Counted from the first letter of the stretch, positions 41,582 to 54,656 are shown. The stretch: DNA of 64,000 nt from Chrysomallon squamiferum (GCA_012295275.1 CM022673.1:27227761-27291760); one strand, 5' to 3'. The notes: a model not told the origin generated them from the sequence alone. Made by a program: numbers and translations.

Positions 41582-42997
41582 TTTATTTAGTTATTTAGTT
41601 ATTATTTGTTACATTTGGTATTATCTTACACATACATTAATCACTGTTTGCTTATGTTTAGAAATATCTGTCCATAGTTTCTTTTGGTTTTAAGATATCA
41701 AACTTCTAAAATGTGTTGGATAATTCCGATTTCTGTATGTATGTAATATTATACGTTCTTTGCTCTCGTGGCACAATGTAGTTTCTATCTTTATATTGTG
41801 TTTAGATGGCAAAGAACAAAGTAATTGTAATATTTTCACAATCATCAAACTTTAAAAAAAAAAAAATATATATATATATATTATGTTCCTATCTCCTTTA
41901 AAGCAGTGCTTCTTAATAAAAGAAGGGAGAGTGGGATAAAACAAATGAAAAAGAAGGATGGGCGGTAAATTTAATTGCGTTTAAATAAAAATTTGTTATA
42001 GACTCGAGGGTGAATGGCACTGAAATAATTTAAGAAGCACTGTTTAACAAATTATAGTGCTTATAAAGCATTAAAGGTACGGTTTTCTTACCTTGTTTAT
42101 TCACGATATTTTGTTACTTTCTGTCCAAACATACGAATATACTCCATCTTCTGTTGTATCATTAATTTGTAATTATTTCATATCAAGCACTTTTTAAGAA
42201 ATTTGTTTTATTTGTTTATTTTATTATTAATATTATTATTATTATTATTTTCTTTTTACTTTTTTGGTTTTTTGCTGTAATTTTTTTTAAATATATTATT
42301 TTTAAATCTGCCTTTTATTTCAGCTTAATTATAAAGATTTTTTTTCAGATATCCTTCCCAAGCTATTCAGGGATTTTATTTACACTGGATTATTTCCAAT
42401 TAATATTGCTTTCTGTAACTTTAAAGGAAGTTATATTGTAACTATTTTACAGAAATGGAAATAGGCGCGCGCTTTTTAGTTGTATGTATGTCTGATTCTC
42501 TGTGTGTGTGTCTGGTTAGACAAAGAGTCGATGAACATACGGTTATTCAGAACTATTTTTTAATGTGTGTTTTCGAAGTAAATAAAAAAAAAAAAATTTC
42601 CGATTTAATACTTGTGTATGTTCAGAAATGTATTAAAATTTCAGAATGTACAATTCTACACGTAACACTATCAATGCTATATCGTTATAGTTTCATCATT
42701 TGTTCGTGTGTTTGTCGGACAGAGACGACGAGGATATGTTATTAGAGTAATTCAGTGTATTTAGTATTGCAGTTACTGTAATAACAAAATGGTGTTTTCC
42801 ATCTGTCCTGACTGGTTTCGTGTTTGTGTTTTAATTTACGAGTTACTTTAACAGTAGTTTAATAACCTTTCCAAAAAAAACGAAATATTTTTACATGGCT
42901 ATTTCATGTAAATGTACATTAATTTTGTGTGTATTTATCTTTAATATAGTTTTACATCACAGTTGTAAACTGCACTTACAAACATTTATTTTAGATA

Positions 42998-43040
<43 letters not shown>

Positions 43041-46013
43041 TATTGCCAGAATATCGACAACACAGGATGTTTTGTTACTGAATCAGAATATATGAATATT
43101 TAATGAGTGTGTGTGTGTATGTTTGTGTGTGATAAAAATAAATTTTTGTGGGAGTCAGTAACCAAATGGATTAAAATGAAACTGTATTTAGAAACAGATG
43201 TACTTCCAGTAAAGTCCTCTTTGTGAAATGTACCTTGCATAGACTGTAATATACTGACGTCAGTGATGATATATATTTATTTAATTACTTTGAAATGTAT
43301 GCAAACCAAGTGTTTTATAACGCAAGGAATTCAGTAGTCTCTATCTCAGAACAATTTACGTGCTGATTAAATCTTGACGTAATTTTTATCATGTTACGTT
43401 CATGACATTTCATTGTGTGAATTTGTTACCATTTGTAATTGAAACGGAGTTTCATTCAGACTACGACATTATAGCTGTCAGTTTAGTTCTTGAGTTCGTG
43501 TACATGAAATAACATTACTGTATGTGTGTAAGTTATAGCAGAGGCAACCGAGAAAAACAAACGAGACAGGTAAGTATCGAAATTTCAGATGAAACGAACA
43601 ATTCAGGGCGTTTCTTATTTACCCGAAATGTTACAGGAGACAGACACGCTGAAAGGTAAAATAGCAGTTCATTAAGAAAATAAGATCAGCTAACCTCTAC
43701 ATGTGTGTACAAAAATGTATGTTTTATTATCAAACTTGTTTTCAAATAACTGAAAGGATGGGAGTATCTATCGTGGTGTTTATTTGTAAGAATGTTGGAA
43801 AGGACGAATTGAACAAACGTAAAATTAGTTCCACAACAGAATTTTGGTAAATGTGGTTTAGCTGATCTTTTTTCGCATTGTGTATTGATAACTATATACC
43901 CATTTATTTGTGAATTTAAAAACATAAAGTCAATAATTACCATTTGAATCATTTTTGTACATTTATATTCATGTGGCATGTTTTCTAGAAAATTCAGTAT
44001 ACAGTGTATTTGTTTTAAACTGTTTATTTATTATAAAGCAATATGAACATAAATGAAGGAAATCTGTGATAACTTGGATTGTAAAATTTTCTTACACCCT
44101 AGATATTCTTACAAGTATGGAACATTCTTCCGTGAAAATAAAAATGTAGATTCATACACCGCAGTAATATATGAATGACAGTAAACAATTAAGTTAAGAT
44201 GCTGCAATTTTAGAATAGCTTTAATGATACGTATTTAATATTATTGTACCTGCAGATAAATGGCCTAAATATATTTCATGTATATTTTTTATTTGTAATT
44301 CAGGATCAGCCTTTGGTAATGAAAAAGAAAACCACCATTTTCTCCGTTTAGTAAAGTGGTAACATAATTTCAAAAAATTAAAATTTTTGTTTTTTTGTTG
44401 TATGAAACAAATGTTCCTATTCGGTCGTCATGATCAGTATATGTATTAAGTTCATTTCAGATGTCATTTATTTTGTATTTATTTTATTTATTTATTTATA
44501 AAAGTGAAAAAAATGTGAATGTGTGATTATGGCCTACGTGAAATTTATTTAGACCATTTGTTCGTAGCATAAAAGGTGCATTATTTCCACGCTTTGAACT
44601 TGAGTGAAAAAGAAAATACAGGTGATTGACTGATGGATTGTATCTGGATTGTTTCCTCTGAAGAATTAGTGGAATTGTCATCCGGACTGCAGAGTTAATT
44701 AATATGTTTATAATTCTTCGTCTCAACAACACATTTAAAAAAATAAAAAAAAAATTCTCTCTAAATCTCTCTCTCTCTCTCTCTTTCTCTCTGTGAAAAC
44801 AAAATTGTTTTGCTTCATTTAATTTATCAGTATTCTTTTAAAAACCTAATAAAGATAAAAAAAACAGGCTGTTGTTGTTGTGTTGTTTTGAAATAATACT
44901 GGAAATCGTCCGATTTAATCATTGTCAGTAAATCAGATTTTCGTGGAAGAAGAGGGAAGGAATTAATAATAGCTTATTTGTTTTGCATCTTCTTATGCAT
45001 GCGATCCACTGTGCATTTATATATTATTGTACAATATGAAACCGAATGAAAAATTGGGCTTTATTTTAGCTGTTGTCTGTGTGTATCACCAGCAATTAGA
45101 GCATCCACAGAAAGTAATTGTTCAAAACAGACTTGATTTTAGTCAGTTTTCCAGGCGTAATATTTTAAGTTTATTTATTTAAAAAAGAAGACGACAAAAA
45201 GGAGTGGTGTGTGGAAAGAATAAACCTGCTTTGGATAAATAAACATTAGTTAAAATCTGCCAACATGGCAATTAACAGACAATTTATAATTCGATCTACC
45301 AGTTTAATATGTAATAAATATGCCAGAAGCTTCCTGTTATGGCACAAAGAATTAGTAGTAAATTAAGAACATTTATAACAAAGAAATATCCACTTAGGTG
45401 GTTATGTAACCGATTCAGAATAGTTTTATTGATGAAAGGCTGAATAATATAGATCATAACTCAGTCGACACTGAAAAATAAATCCAGGCTGTCGTTCTTA
45501 TTCGCTGGTCAACCAGAACCTTGTTTGCTAGCTATATTCCCGGGAAATAGCATAAAAGACAAACAGATCATCAACATGTCCTAGGTCGACTTGAGACTTG
45601 AGCTGTAGTGTGCGCCCTTGCAGGGCATCCATGGAAAAAAGGTCACTGTTTTAATATTTATATATTCCCGTCAGTCTAAAACGGTACAAGGATTGTAGGT
45701 GCTGTATTTGTCGTAATGCATGCAAACGTGCGACAACAGTAATACCAAGAGAATACTCAACACTTCAAGTGTATTTTTATATAAAAAACGTTTTATTACG
45801 CGTGCACAATGATACACTTTACAAATGTTAGTATCTAAATACAAGATGCAGCGCTGCGAAAAATAAGTAATAAAATATATAAAAGAAAATGAAAAGTATA
45901 AATAAACGAAACGAAACAAAAACACGAAAAAGACCTTCTGTTACACTGATGATTTGGAAATGTATTTTGGAGTTCGTGTTCACTGAAATATTATTTCTTC
46001 TGCGTTAATTTAT
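36141..46013. other. Long AT-rich region without recognised genes
   Basis: About 10 kb of AT-rich DNA with (GT)n at about 36593-36617 and 37261-37288, (ATT)n at 41085-41132, (TA)n at 41541-41579, a (TG)n(TA)n tract at 42997-43040 and a poly(A) run at 40289-40318. A small hairpin GGCCGATTTTCGGTCGGCC lies near 41163. A CRE octamer is at 43255-43262. No open frame with splice sites or family resemblance was found on either strand. Confidence 0.45.
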
Positions 46014-46518
46014 TCACGCGTCTGTTTCCTTGAGAGAAAAAACTCGACTGGCTGGACCGGTTCTGGTTAGTTCTTCCAGCATTTCTTGTGCAGTGTATTT
46101 GTTGTAACTGTCCTGACTGTCGCAACCTTTGTACAACAGGCAGGGGTTAAATATTTGTTCCTCTCGTGAGCACAGATTTTCATGATTGCCTGTATTTAAA
46201 ACAGATTATATAAGCTGAACACATTCGCTAGTAAGTTATTCATCATGTTATGTAAGTTTTGGGGTGTGTTTTTTTGGGGTGGGGAGGGGATTGTTTGGGA
46301 GTTTCTTTTTTAAACACACTAGCAGTATGCATGTAATTATGTTCTTGTTAAAAATACTCCAGCTAAAGAACTTGTGTCATTAGAACAAGAAGCATTTTCG
46401 GAGTGTTTGAAGAGCATTCATTACGTTCAAGTTTATTTTCTAAGGAGGCGATGGTAATAGGCTTCGAAAGTATAAGTGACAATGATTTCGATAACAGACA
46501 TCTGAGGAGTAGCTAAAG

Positions 46519-46597
<79 letters not shown>

Positions 46598-47259
46598 CTG
46601 ACTGACTGACTGACTGGAGCGAAATGTCTTTGGCATAACAGTACCTACCTCCTATGTTCAATACCTTAAGTGATGCATACTGTGGATTGGTGGAGCATCC
46701 TGGAATGTACTGACAATGGTCACAGTAAAGCACGTTTTTCAGAAGTGAGAGGCCCTCGTCGTCGTTGTTGTTGGTGTTCATTAGCTGAGGAACGCCGCCG
46801 AGCACGTTCTCCAGCTCTCTTTCCAGTTCTTTGTTCTTTTCCCTGCTCTCAGCCAGCTGCAGCTGTTGTTTGTAGATGAGAAGCCGAAGTTCATTTATCT
46901 GCAATTACCAACAAATAACTTATCTTTACAAATATATATATATATATTAAAATAATAGTAATAACAATAATAACAACAACAATAATTATAATAACGATAA
47001 TGATGATGATGATGATAATAATAAAAAAAACACATGCACTCGAATCTATTTTCTATTAATAAACTGATAATAAAATCAATTGTATACGTTTCCTTTTGCA
47101 AAAAACAGACGGAGTTTCTTAAAATAACATTTACGCTAATTCTAAATATAAAAAATTAAATTAAAAAAAAAGTAATAAAGTAAAATAAAATAAATGAAAA
47201 TAAAAATGAAAATACATTTAAAACAAAACTAAATATTGTTTACATCCTTGATATCTGAA

Positions 47260-47305
<46 letters not shown>

Positions 47306-47965
47306 TTTTTTTTTCTAAATAATATTCGCCTGCACCTTGTTTTGTTTTGCACAGTCGAGTGCAAAGGCTTTCTCACGATTATGTTGTATACACAACAACG
47401 AGTCGAGAGTAGACCATAATCGAGGCTCATCTGGAACAGAAGATATTGTATATATAATAACAATGATTACAACAACAAAAAAATCGAGACTTAATTACAA
47501 AGAAGAAGAAAAAACAAATACATTTGTAATGTTCAGAAGTAAAATCGAAAGCACTACATTTGTGCCAAATAAAAACATTATATTACTAAAACCGACTTGC
47601 TTTTAAAGATATTTTTATTTCTTGTAGTGGCATTATTCGAGATAAAAGCAGACATTAAAAAACCACGTATTCAAAATGAACGAATGAATGGATGACATCT
47701 ACAAACCAGGCTGAGTTTTCATGATTTCTGATATACCCGACTGAAGAAACAAGGTGTCTGCTTTTAAACTTCTCTCTGTTGTCAGCCATTCTTCTTCTTT
47801 CTCTTGCAAAAACATCTACAGTTTAAAACAATATGACAATAAAATCATCATCGTCGTCATAATCATTATCTTTATTATTATTTTTTATTATAGCGGAGAA
47901 ACCCAGCAAACCGAATAATAATTCTGAAGTCATTCATTTATTGTGTCCAAATATGTCTTTATCTC

Positions 47966-48023
<58 letters not shown>

Positions 48024-49764
48024 TACATAGGCACAGTCATGCTGGTAAGAAGAAAAAAAAAAAGATCCCAAATCTAACAAAATAGTAATCTAGATAAAAA
48101 CGTTAGTCAGTGATATAAATAAAGTAAAATAAAATAAAAATAAATAAAATGAAGTAAAATAAACTAAAACAACATAAAATGAAGTAAAATAAACTAAAAC
48201 AAAATAAAATGAAAAATATATATAAAAAAAAAAATAAAAATAAAGACAGACAAACAGTAACGTGTTGTTTTACATACTGATCTGGAGTAACGCCCACCTG
48301 CACTGATTTCAGTTCTGACTTGAGAGTTTTAATTACGTCACACAAACGTCTCGTGCGTTCGGTGCTCTTCTTCTGCATGTTTTCCAGTTGCGCAGCTTCT
48401 TTCATTATTTCTCCAATATAAATATATATTTTTTAAATTTATTTCAACAATATCACAATATACATTTATTTATTTATTTATTTATTTATTTTAACAACAT
48501 AACAATATAAATTTTTTTTTATTTGAACAATTTAAAAGCTACGAAAAGAACATACTTTCAATTTAATATTTGTTAAGGGTGGTTCTTCATTATATAAACT
48601 TTAACACCGTAGTTTTTCCGTTTTTTCTTTTCCTGCCATGTATAGAGCTTTAATAAAAGACATTACGATATCGAACGAAATAGTATAAAAGTATAAGCTA
48701 TCTTGCACTGACAAACTAGTTGAAATGTTTTATGAACTTAAAACGTTACGAGTTACTTTACCGATTAAAAGATATCGGTGTTGTCTCCAAAGTTCAGACA
48801 CATCCCCCGCTATATTTCGAGCATTTTTCAAAGCCACTTCGAGGTCTTTCAGTTCCATGTTAGTTTGCTTGTTGACTGACTCTTCTTTATCCGCATGGAA
48901 CAACTGTGGACACGACTCATCATCAACATCGTCATCGTTGCGCTTTTCTGACTGGTATTCTTTGTTCGACACTGTAGGAATAAACTTGACGTGCTTCACA
49001 AAAATGGGCAGAATCCACGAGAGATAATCGAACAGGTTGGCAATTTGCTTGTCCATGTTTTCTATCAGGCTGGCGGCTATTTCCATTGTAGACGACGAGC
49101 TGCACTCGCAGGAACATTGAGACTTGATGGACTCGTTCGAATTGCTTGGACGGCGAAAACGTTGAGTGAAAAGAGAATCGAATGACACCGGTTCCTGATC
49201 TCCGGAGTCTCCCGGAAGAGAACGAGGCAGTTCGTGAAGAAACGATTTCGGCGAACCGATTTCCGAATCGCGTCGTTCGTTTTTGTCGATTAAGCCCGAC
49301 TTCTCCGCGAGATCGGGAGCTCTGTCGTCCTGAGACCGACGCATGTTATCATGAAAAATATCACTCTCGCTCCTCACTCGTCTCACAGCGTATTCTGATT
49401 CCAACAGGTTGCCGACTTCATTATCGTCCAGCAACGAACTGGATGACACCTCGTCAAGAACGACTCTTTCAGACGACGGCTTCCTTCTCAGAAACATCAG
49501 ACTGTCGACTTTTGAGACCATGCGACTCTGCTCGACTCTCGCAGTGGATCTTGCCAGCAAATTGTGATCTACGGGGTCCGTCGTTTCTTCTTCCGTGTCA
49601 CTCTGGCCGGCTTTTAAAATGGCTTCAGATACTAAAGAATCCGTAATTTCTTCCTGACATTTATCTTCGCTAATGTTTATTGCACTTTCTCTATTAAACA
49701 TCATCTTTCTAAACATCAATAAACCGCTATTTCTTACCGAATTCTTGTTTTGGTATGACGTCAT
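46014..49764 (-). CDS. Uncharacterised coiled-coil protein, 581 aa
   Basis: Six exons join in frame on the minus strand: 48762-49764 (ATG 49762-49764), 48298-48410, 47707-47815, 47336-47430, 46649-46898 and 46014-46189 (TGA). Total 1746 nt. Residues 1-334 come from one large acidic, Ser/Asp/Glu/Arg-rich exon, largely disordered in appearance. Hydrophobic helices start near ASLIENMDKQIANLFDYLSW. Residues about 335-470 are charged and helical, with coiled-coil character (KSTERTRRLCDVIKTLKSEL; KQQLQLAESREKNKELEREL). A small Cys cluster (YCDHCQYIPGC, about residues 498-508) could bind metal. The C-terminus ends ASRVFSLKETDA. The exon 5 donor is the strong AG/GTAGGT at 46643-46648; this choice keeps the last exon in frame. 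I do not recognise the family; a cytoskeletal or centrosomal scaffold is a guess from composition. Confidence 0.8.
46522..46616. repeat. (GA)n followed by (GACT)n in the last intron of the coiled-coil gene
   Basis: About 68 bp of GA and then four GACT units, inside the intron between exons 5 and 6 of the minus-strand gene, close to the exon 5 donor. Confidence 0.9.
47968..48020. repeat. (GT)n microsatellite in an intron of the coiled-coil gene
   Basis: About 50 bp of GT in the intron between exons 2 and 3 of the minus-strand gene. A nearby run of AAATA-type repeats (48115-48240) belongs to the same intron. Confidence 0.9.
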
Positions 49765-49788
49765 ATCGGCACTTGTAAACTGACGTCA
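49756..49788. promoter_or_regulatory. Pair of CRE octamers at the start of the coiled-coil gene
   Basis: Two perfect palindromic TGACGTCA sites at 49756-49763 and 49781-49788, 25 bp apart centre to centre. The first overlaps the start codon (ATGACGTCAT reads M-T-S). TGACGTCA is the CREB/ATF site. In animals it acts mainly within about 200 bp of the transcription start, which fits this position. Function is inferred. Confidence 0.55.
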
Positions 49789-49848
49789 CTGAATCGCTGA
49801 TTCCAGCAAACAGCTGAATTAATTTTCTCTCCTTCACTCTTTTCTTTT

Positions 49849-49880
<32 letters not shown>

Positions 49881-50059
49881 CTTTTCCTTTTGTTTTATTT
49901 TACATTTTGTTAGTCCTTCTTTAATATTATAAACAGAAAATAAAATTTTGTAATCACTTTGGTTAATTCAAAACATGTTTCTGAAACACTGCTTGTTACA
50001 ATAAATTATAGGTTTTAATCCGTCACAGAACATTAACATTTTTTATCTAGTTGTGGATA

Positions 50060-50065
50060 ATAATA

Positions 50066-50096
<31 letters not shown>

Positions 50097-50231
50097 TAAT
50101 CTCGAACTCTGACGAAAAGCAATCTAAACTACCTATTTTCAAATTTTGTTTTCTTTGTTTGTTGTTGGATTTTTAATATTAGTCTGACAAACGTGATGAC
50201 GTCATAAATCCAGATAAAATGGCGCATTAAG
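50060..50231 (+). repeat. Upstream segment shared in inverted orientation with 54481-54726 (left copy)
   Basis: From the AAT/AAC trinucleotide run to GGCGCATTAAG, this segment matches the reverse complement of 54481-54726. Shared blocks include TTAATCTCGA, CCTATTTTCAA, a TGATGACGTCATAA core and AAAATGGCGCATTAAG. Similarity is high but with several indels. It lies about 100 bp before the start of the first duplicated gene unit. Confidence 0.8.
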
Positions 50232-50379
50232 ATAATTAATTAATTATTTTTCTATTTATTTATTTTATTATATCACAAACACACACACACACACACTTTT
50301 TATTTTATAATGAATACTTCCTGTTCCAAAAAGCAGTGCAATATTCCCTGTTATCTTTAAGCCGCCCGTGACAATAGCA

Positions 50380-50387
50380 TGACGTCA
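50380..50387. promoter_or_regulatory. CRE octamer upstream of 11-mer-repeat gene 1
   Basis: TGACGTCA in the block GACAATAGCATGACGTCACA. It is conserved in the sister unit at 54833-54840, about 560 bp (copy 1) and 700 bp (copy 2) before the ATG. Retention after duplication is mild support for function. Confidence 0.45.
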
Positions 50388-50633
50388 CAGCATCAAAGGA
50401 CGTAATGAGTACAAAAAATGTTTTACAAAACCGTGACATTCAGTAAAATGGTCGGGATTAATCGATACAACAAAGGTGGAGCCTAGTAAAACTTAATCGG
50501 GAATCATGACAGTTGCACTAATAAAGTGAAATTTTTCTCAGATCCCATAGCGTTGCAGCTGAAAAAAAGTTTCACAGCAAGAACTACATGTATACATATA
50601 TATAAGTGCTTAAGTGCTTAAATTCATATGGTT

Positions 50634-50757
<124 letters not shown>

Positions 50758-50941
50758 TTGTTCGACAGATAGCGAGTACTTTTTTTTGAAAAGTTTTTGG
50801 TTTTTGTTTGGCTGATAGATTGTCTATTTATTTATTTATTCATTTATTTATTTATTTATCTTTGTCTATTTTTAAACAGTGAAATAACATCCTATACTTC
50901 GCGTTACCATCGAAGGATCATTTGAAATACTGAACACAGTC

Positions 50942-51571
50942 ATGGACAAAGGTAACAATGAATTTTGTAGAGGACTGGATCAAGCCAAACAATGTTCGAA
51001 TAACATCGCCTCTAAAGCTGCCGATGAATCGACTAATGTTTTAAACAGAGCAGTGGAAGGCACTGCAGGTGCCTATAGCAAAGCCAGGGATGATTCAGCC
51101 TATGTATACAACAGAGCTAAGGATGGTGCAACCAGTGTTGTCAACAAAGCCGTGGAAGGTACAACTAATGCAGTGCAAATGGTTAAGGACGGTACAAGCA
51201 ATGTAATGAACAAAACTGTAGAGGGTACAACTAATGCAATGAACAAAGCCAAGGAGGGTGCAACCACTGTTGTCAACAAAGCCGTAGAAGGTACAACTAA
51301 TGCAGTGCAAATGGTTAAGGACGGTACAAGCAATGTAATGAACAAAACTGTAGAGGGTACAACTGCAGCAGTGCAGAAGGCCAAGGCGGGTACGACCAGT
51401 ATAATCAGCAAATGCATGGAGGGTACGACAAATATAGTGAGCAAATGCATGGAAGGACTACAAAAGGTGAAGGTGGGAACAGCTAGCGCACAGACGAGGC
51501 CGAAGGAAGGCACAGTCGGTGGACAACAGAAAGCCAAAGATGAGCCAGGTAATGTAGTGGGTAATGTTTAG
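50942..51571 (+). CDS. Synuclein/LEA-like 11-residue repeat protein, copy 1 (209 aa)
   Basis: Single coding exon, ATG 50942, TAG 51569-51571. The leader up to an acceptor (TTTTTAAACAG at about 50880) is conserved in copy 2, so an upstream non-coding exon probably exists. After a 13-residue head (MDKGNNEFCRGLD) come 14 consecutive 11-residue units such as KAVEGTTNAVQ, MVKDGTSNVMN and KAKEGATTVVN. Then the register breaks: one unit lacks four residues (KCMEGLQ), followed by KVKVGTASAQT, RPKEGTVGGQQ and the tail GNVVGNV. A block of about 30 residues is repeated at a 44-residue (132-nt) offset, showing recent internal duplication. No signal peptide or membrane segment; likely cytosolic and able to form an amphipathic 11/3 helix on lipid. 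The period and K-x-K-E-G pattern match synuclein KTKEGV and group-3 LEA repeats, by homology or convergence. The sequence is shorter and more degenerate than copy 2. Confidence 0.85.
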   Translation: MDKGNNEFCRGLDQAKQCSNNIASKAADESTNVLNRAVEGTAGAYSKARDDSAYVYNRAKDGATSVVNKAVEGTTNAVQMVKDGTSNVMNKTVEGTTNAMNKAKEGATTVVNKAVEGTTNAVQMVKDGTSNVMNKTVEGTTAAVQKAKAGTTSIISKCMEGTTNIVSKCMEGLQKVKVGTASAQTRPKEGTVGGQQKAKDEPGNVVGNV

Positions 51572-51733
51572 GGCAGTTCAAGTTCTATCAGTAAAAATCG
51601 TGTTACGCAGCTTGACCAAGTAATTCATTTTTAAGCCAGAATCATGAAACGTTCAGAGAGTTTGAAAATTTTGGTCTAATAGAATTCTGAATACAAAATC
51701 GAAAAGTATGAAGCAAATAATTAATAAAATATG

Positions 51734-53164
51734 CAGTCGTTCTTCAGTTGGATTATGTTTCTGAGTGATTTAATCAAGAAAGATTAGGTATGAAAATAAC
51801 CGTTTATTGGTTTATTTCTTGAAAATATAAATATTAATGATTGAATTAGAATCGACTTCACTAAAAATACATCAACTAACTGACATGTGAGCCCTGGTTT
51901 TTGTAACTGGTGTGTTGGCATCCAAATTGTATGTGATGCAAGAAAAAATGAGAAATAGTCATTTTTGTATGCTCTGTAGAGAAATTGTACAAAAAACCAC
52001 CTCGGACACCCCAGATCGATTCAGGAATAAAGAGTGTGTCAGTTGCACAAAAGATGGTTTACTAATGAATAACAATAACGACAGACTGACTCTAAAATAA
52101 CTAAATCACACTTGCCAATTAAAATAATAAACTACGGAACATCTTCACAAGCCGTAAAATGAACATAATTAAGGCATCTACTACTGTATTATTTTGATGT
52201 GCCAGTACTAGTCTCCACGACATCCAAGGTACTCCAGTTATGAATGACCAACATACGTGTCTGCGAGTTCAGTGATCTCACTGTGTAAAAGGCATTTTAC
52301 AGGACCTAGAGGAAACTATATACAGTGTGACTATAAAATTGATGAAAAATCTGGAGCAGTGAATGATGGTATTCTTATCTTTAAACTTATAATACACGTT
52401 CAACAGTATAACCTCGGCCAGATACTGTTAATTTTAGCAGTTAAAGTCTGTGGAGAATATGGCATAATTTACAAAATTCGAGTAACACCAAAGACAAATG
52501 TCACTAATAAATAATTATGTATTTTCCTACAGAGAGCAGCCCAAGGTATAAAAACGAACATACATTTGCAAAATAACAACAAAAATGATGTAGAACAGCT
52601 ATTTAATTGATATCCGATATGGTACGTGACATTATGGCAACAACATCAATGACACTGAATAAAGCCATCGGTTTAAATTAGTGACATATTTCAGAAAAAA
52701 CAAATAATGGAAAATACTTATAACAGGCCAAAAGCATGCTTTTCGAGCATTTGTACTACATCTGTACTGCCAATTAAATGTCAGCGGATCAACTCACTGA
52801 ATACATTTGTATTATTAACACCAGTGTGACAAAAAACCGTAATACATTTCTTCTGAGAAAGAATTAAAAAATCTCACTATCAACGTCATATAGTATTTGT
52901 CTGCTGAAAATGAGAAAAACAACAATTTATAACTAAAATCATATCTTTTGATATTGTCACAATATGACTACTACATGCTCGACAAGGATCAGTACCACCA
53001 GTAACATTTCAGGTATTCTTTCCCATACAAAAACACATCACGTATTAGGTATAGTGCTGCAATGTAATATTTATTTACCAGAACATTATTACAAGTCATT
53101 ATGAACCAATATTCTGGCCAGTATTTAAGGCTGCGGTTAACATACTCGAACTGAAGAATTACTC
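51734..53164. mobile_element. Candidate non-autonomous DNA transposon with 20-bp terminal inverted repeats
   Basis: Copy 1 of the duplication has about 1.4 kb that copy 2 lacks between homologous flanks. TTCTTCAGTTGGATTATGTT at 51740-51759 is matched at 18 of 20 positions by the reverse complement of 53139-53158 (TTCTTCAGTTCGAGTATGTT). The interior is less repetitive than its surroundings and has no open frame above about 85 codons on either strand, so no intact transposase. No clear target-site duplication was found, so the exact ends and superfamily are open. An AATAAA at 51723-51728 just outside could serve the upstream gene. Confidence 0.5.
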
Positions 53165-53937
53165 TTTCTATCTATACATCTAAAGATCAGTTAATTATTT
53201 TCAGAACTTTCTTAATAAAACCTGTAACGAAGTACGTTTTTTTTTTTCCAGTCGTCGAAGGATGGTGTAAACCACAGAATGTGTCTTGTGATTCACCTAA
53301 CTCGAGGTTCTAGAGTTATCCGAGTACACATATTTGCAGAAACAAGGTTTTCGGTGCCATGTGTTTAAACGAACCTTAAGTCACTTCGTCGGACAAACAC
53401 TTAATTCGTATTTGAACAAAAATATTTACCTCTTCGGATCGTCATGGCTCGTCGACTCCTTCCGGAATTTAGTATGCATGCGTCTGAGATCAAAACATTT
53501 ATATTAATATGTTAGTTTTCTTGTTAAGTTTTAAAGTTGTTTTTTGTTTTGTTTTGTTTTGTTTGTTTGTTTGTTTTTTATTTTTAGATTTGTACATATA
53601 AATTGTATTATTATTTTCAATGTGTGTTACTACAAAAACATTTCTATTAATTAATTAAACATTATCAATTAATTAAAAAATATATATATCAAAGAAGTAT
53701 TTTTTTTTTTATTCATTTACTGATTGATTCTATTTTGCTTGAAAATGAACGGCGTAAAATTAACAGAATAATAACAATAATTAAGAAAATGAAAGTTAAA
53801 CAAAACAAATAAATAAAACTTGCAGGTGCCATTTAGATGGATTTATGAAAAACATATATGATTTTTTTTATTATTTTTTTTTCTTTTAATATCATCCAAA
53901 ACATTTATATTTTTTTCCAGCCTACGCACGAAAATAA

Positions 53938-53996
53938 TTAACTAACTAACTAACTAACTAACTAACTGACTGATTAACTTACTAACTAACTAACCA
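53938..53996. repeat. (ACTA)n tetranucleotide repeat, left unit
   Basis: Runs of ACTA/AACT with GACTG interruptions. The counterpart in the right unit is at 57255-57303, followed in both by CCAACTAATCAACACTTATT. Confidence 0.85.
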
Positions 53997-54480
53997 ACTA
54001 ATCAACACTTATTTTTATTCTTCATCCTTCTTGCACATGCATTTCTTCATCACGACTTGGGACCTCAGCTTTTCGAAGATCTGTTATTAATCATCATATT
54101 TTTCTTCCTTTCTCAAGTCCAGATGTCCATTTATGTTATTTTCATTATACCCACACTGAACACAGGGAACCAGGATCGGACCTCGCAGTCTGGGTCCAAG
54201 AAGGTCCAGACTGTTAGCAGCTTTATGAGAGTTCTTTCAGGTCTTAAGACCACTCGAGTTTGACTTGGAGTAGAGTTCCTTTGATAAAGTATCCGCTACA
54301 GGTACACTTTGTACAGACTTTAAACTGGATGTTATTAAACATATTGCTAAGATTTATTTTAAAGTGCACTTAAGGCTGTTACGAACAAACGGTCTTAAAA
54401 CTTATAATTGTTATTTTGTTTCGATTTGTCATTTGTTAATAACAAAGTTTGACGTTAAAATAATACTTCTACAAAATATC

Positions 54481-54656
54481 TTAATGCGCCATTTTACCCT
54501 TAGCAGCTGGAATTATGACGTCATCACATTTGTCGGACTAATATAAATATATTAAGAACTCAACAGCAAACAAATAAAACATAACTTGAAAATAGGCAGT
54601 TTATACTTAGATTACTTTTCTTCAGAGCTCGAGATTAATATAACACACGTATATTA

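Noticed and set aside
42455-42745. 96-residue open frame in the gene-poor stretch
   Set aside because: Low-complexity ends, no splice context and no family resemblance; length is expected by chance.
49182-49646. 154-residue plus-strand open frame
   Set aside because: Antisense of the large first exon of the coiled-coil gene, which has splice-consistent continuation on the minus strand.
52257-52514. 85-residue open frame inside the 1.4-kb inserted segment
   Set aside because: Non-ATG start, no recognised motif, and no match to any transposase signature I could identify.
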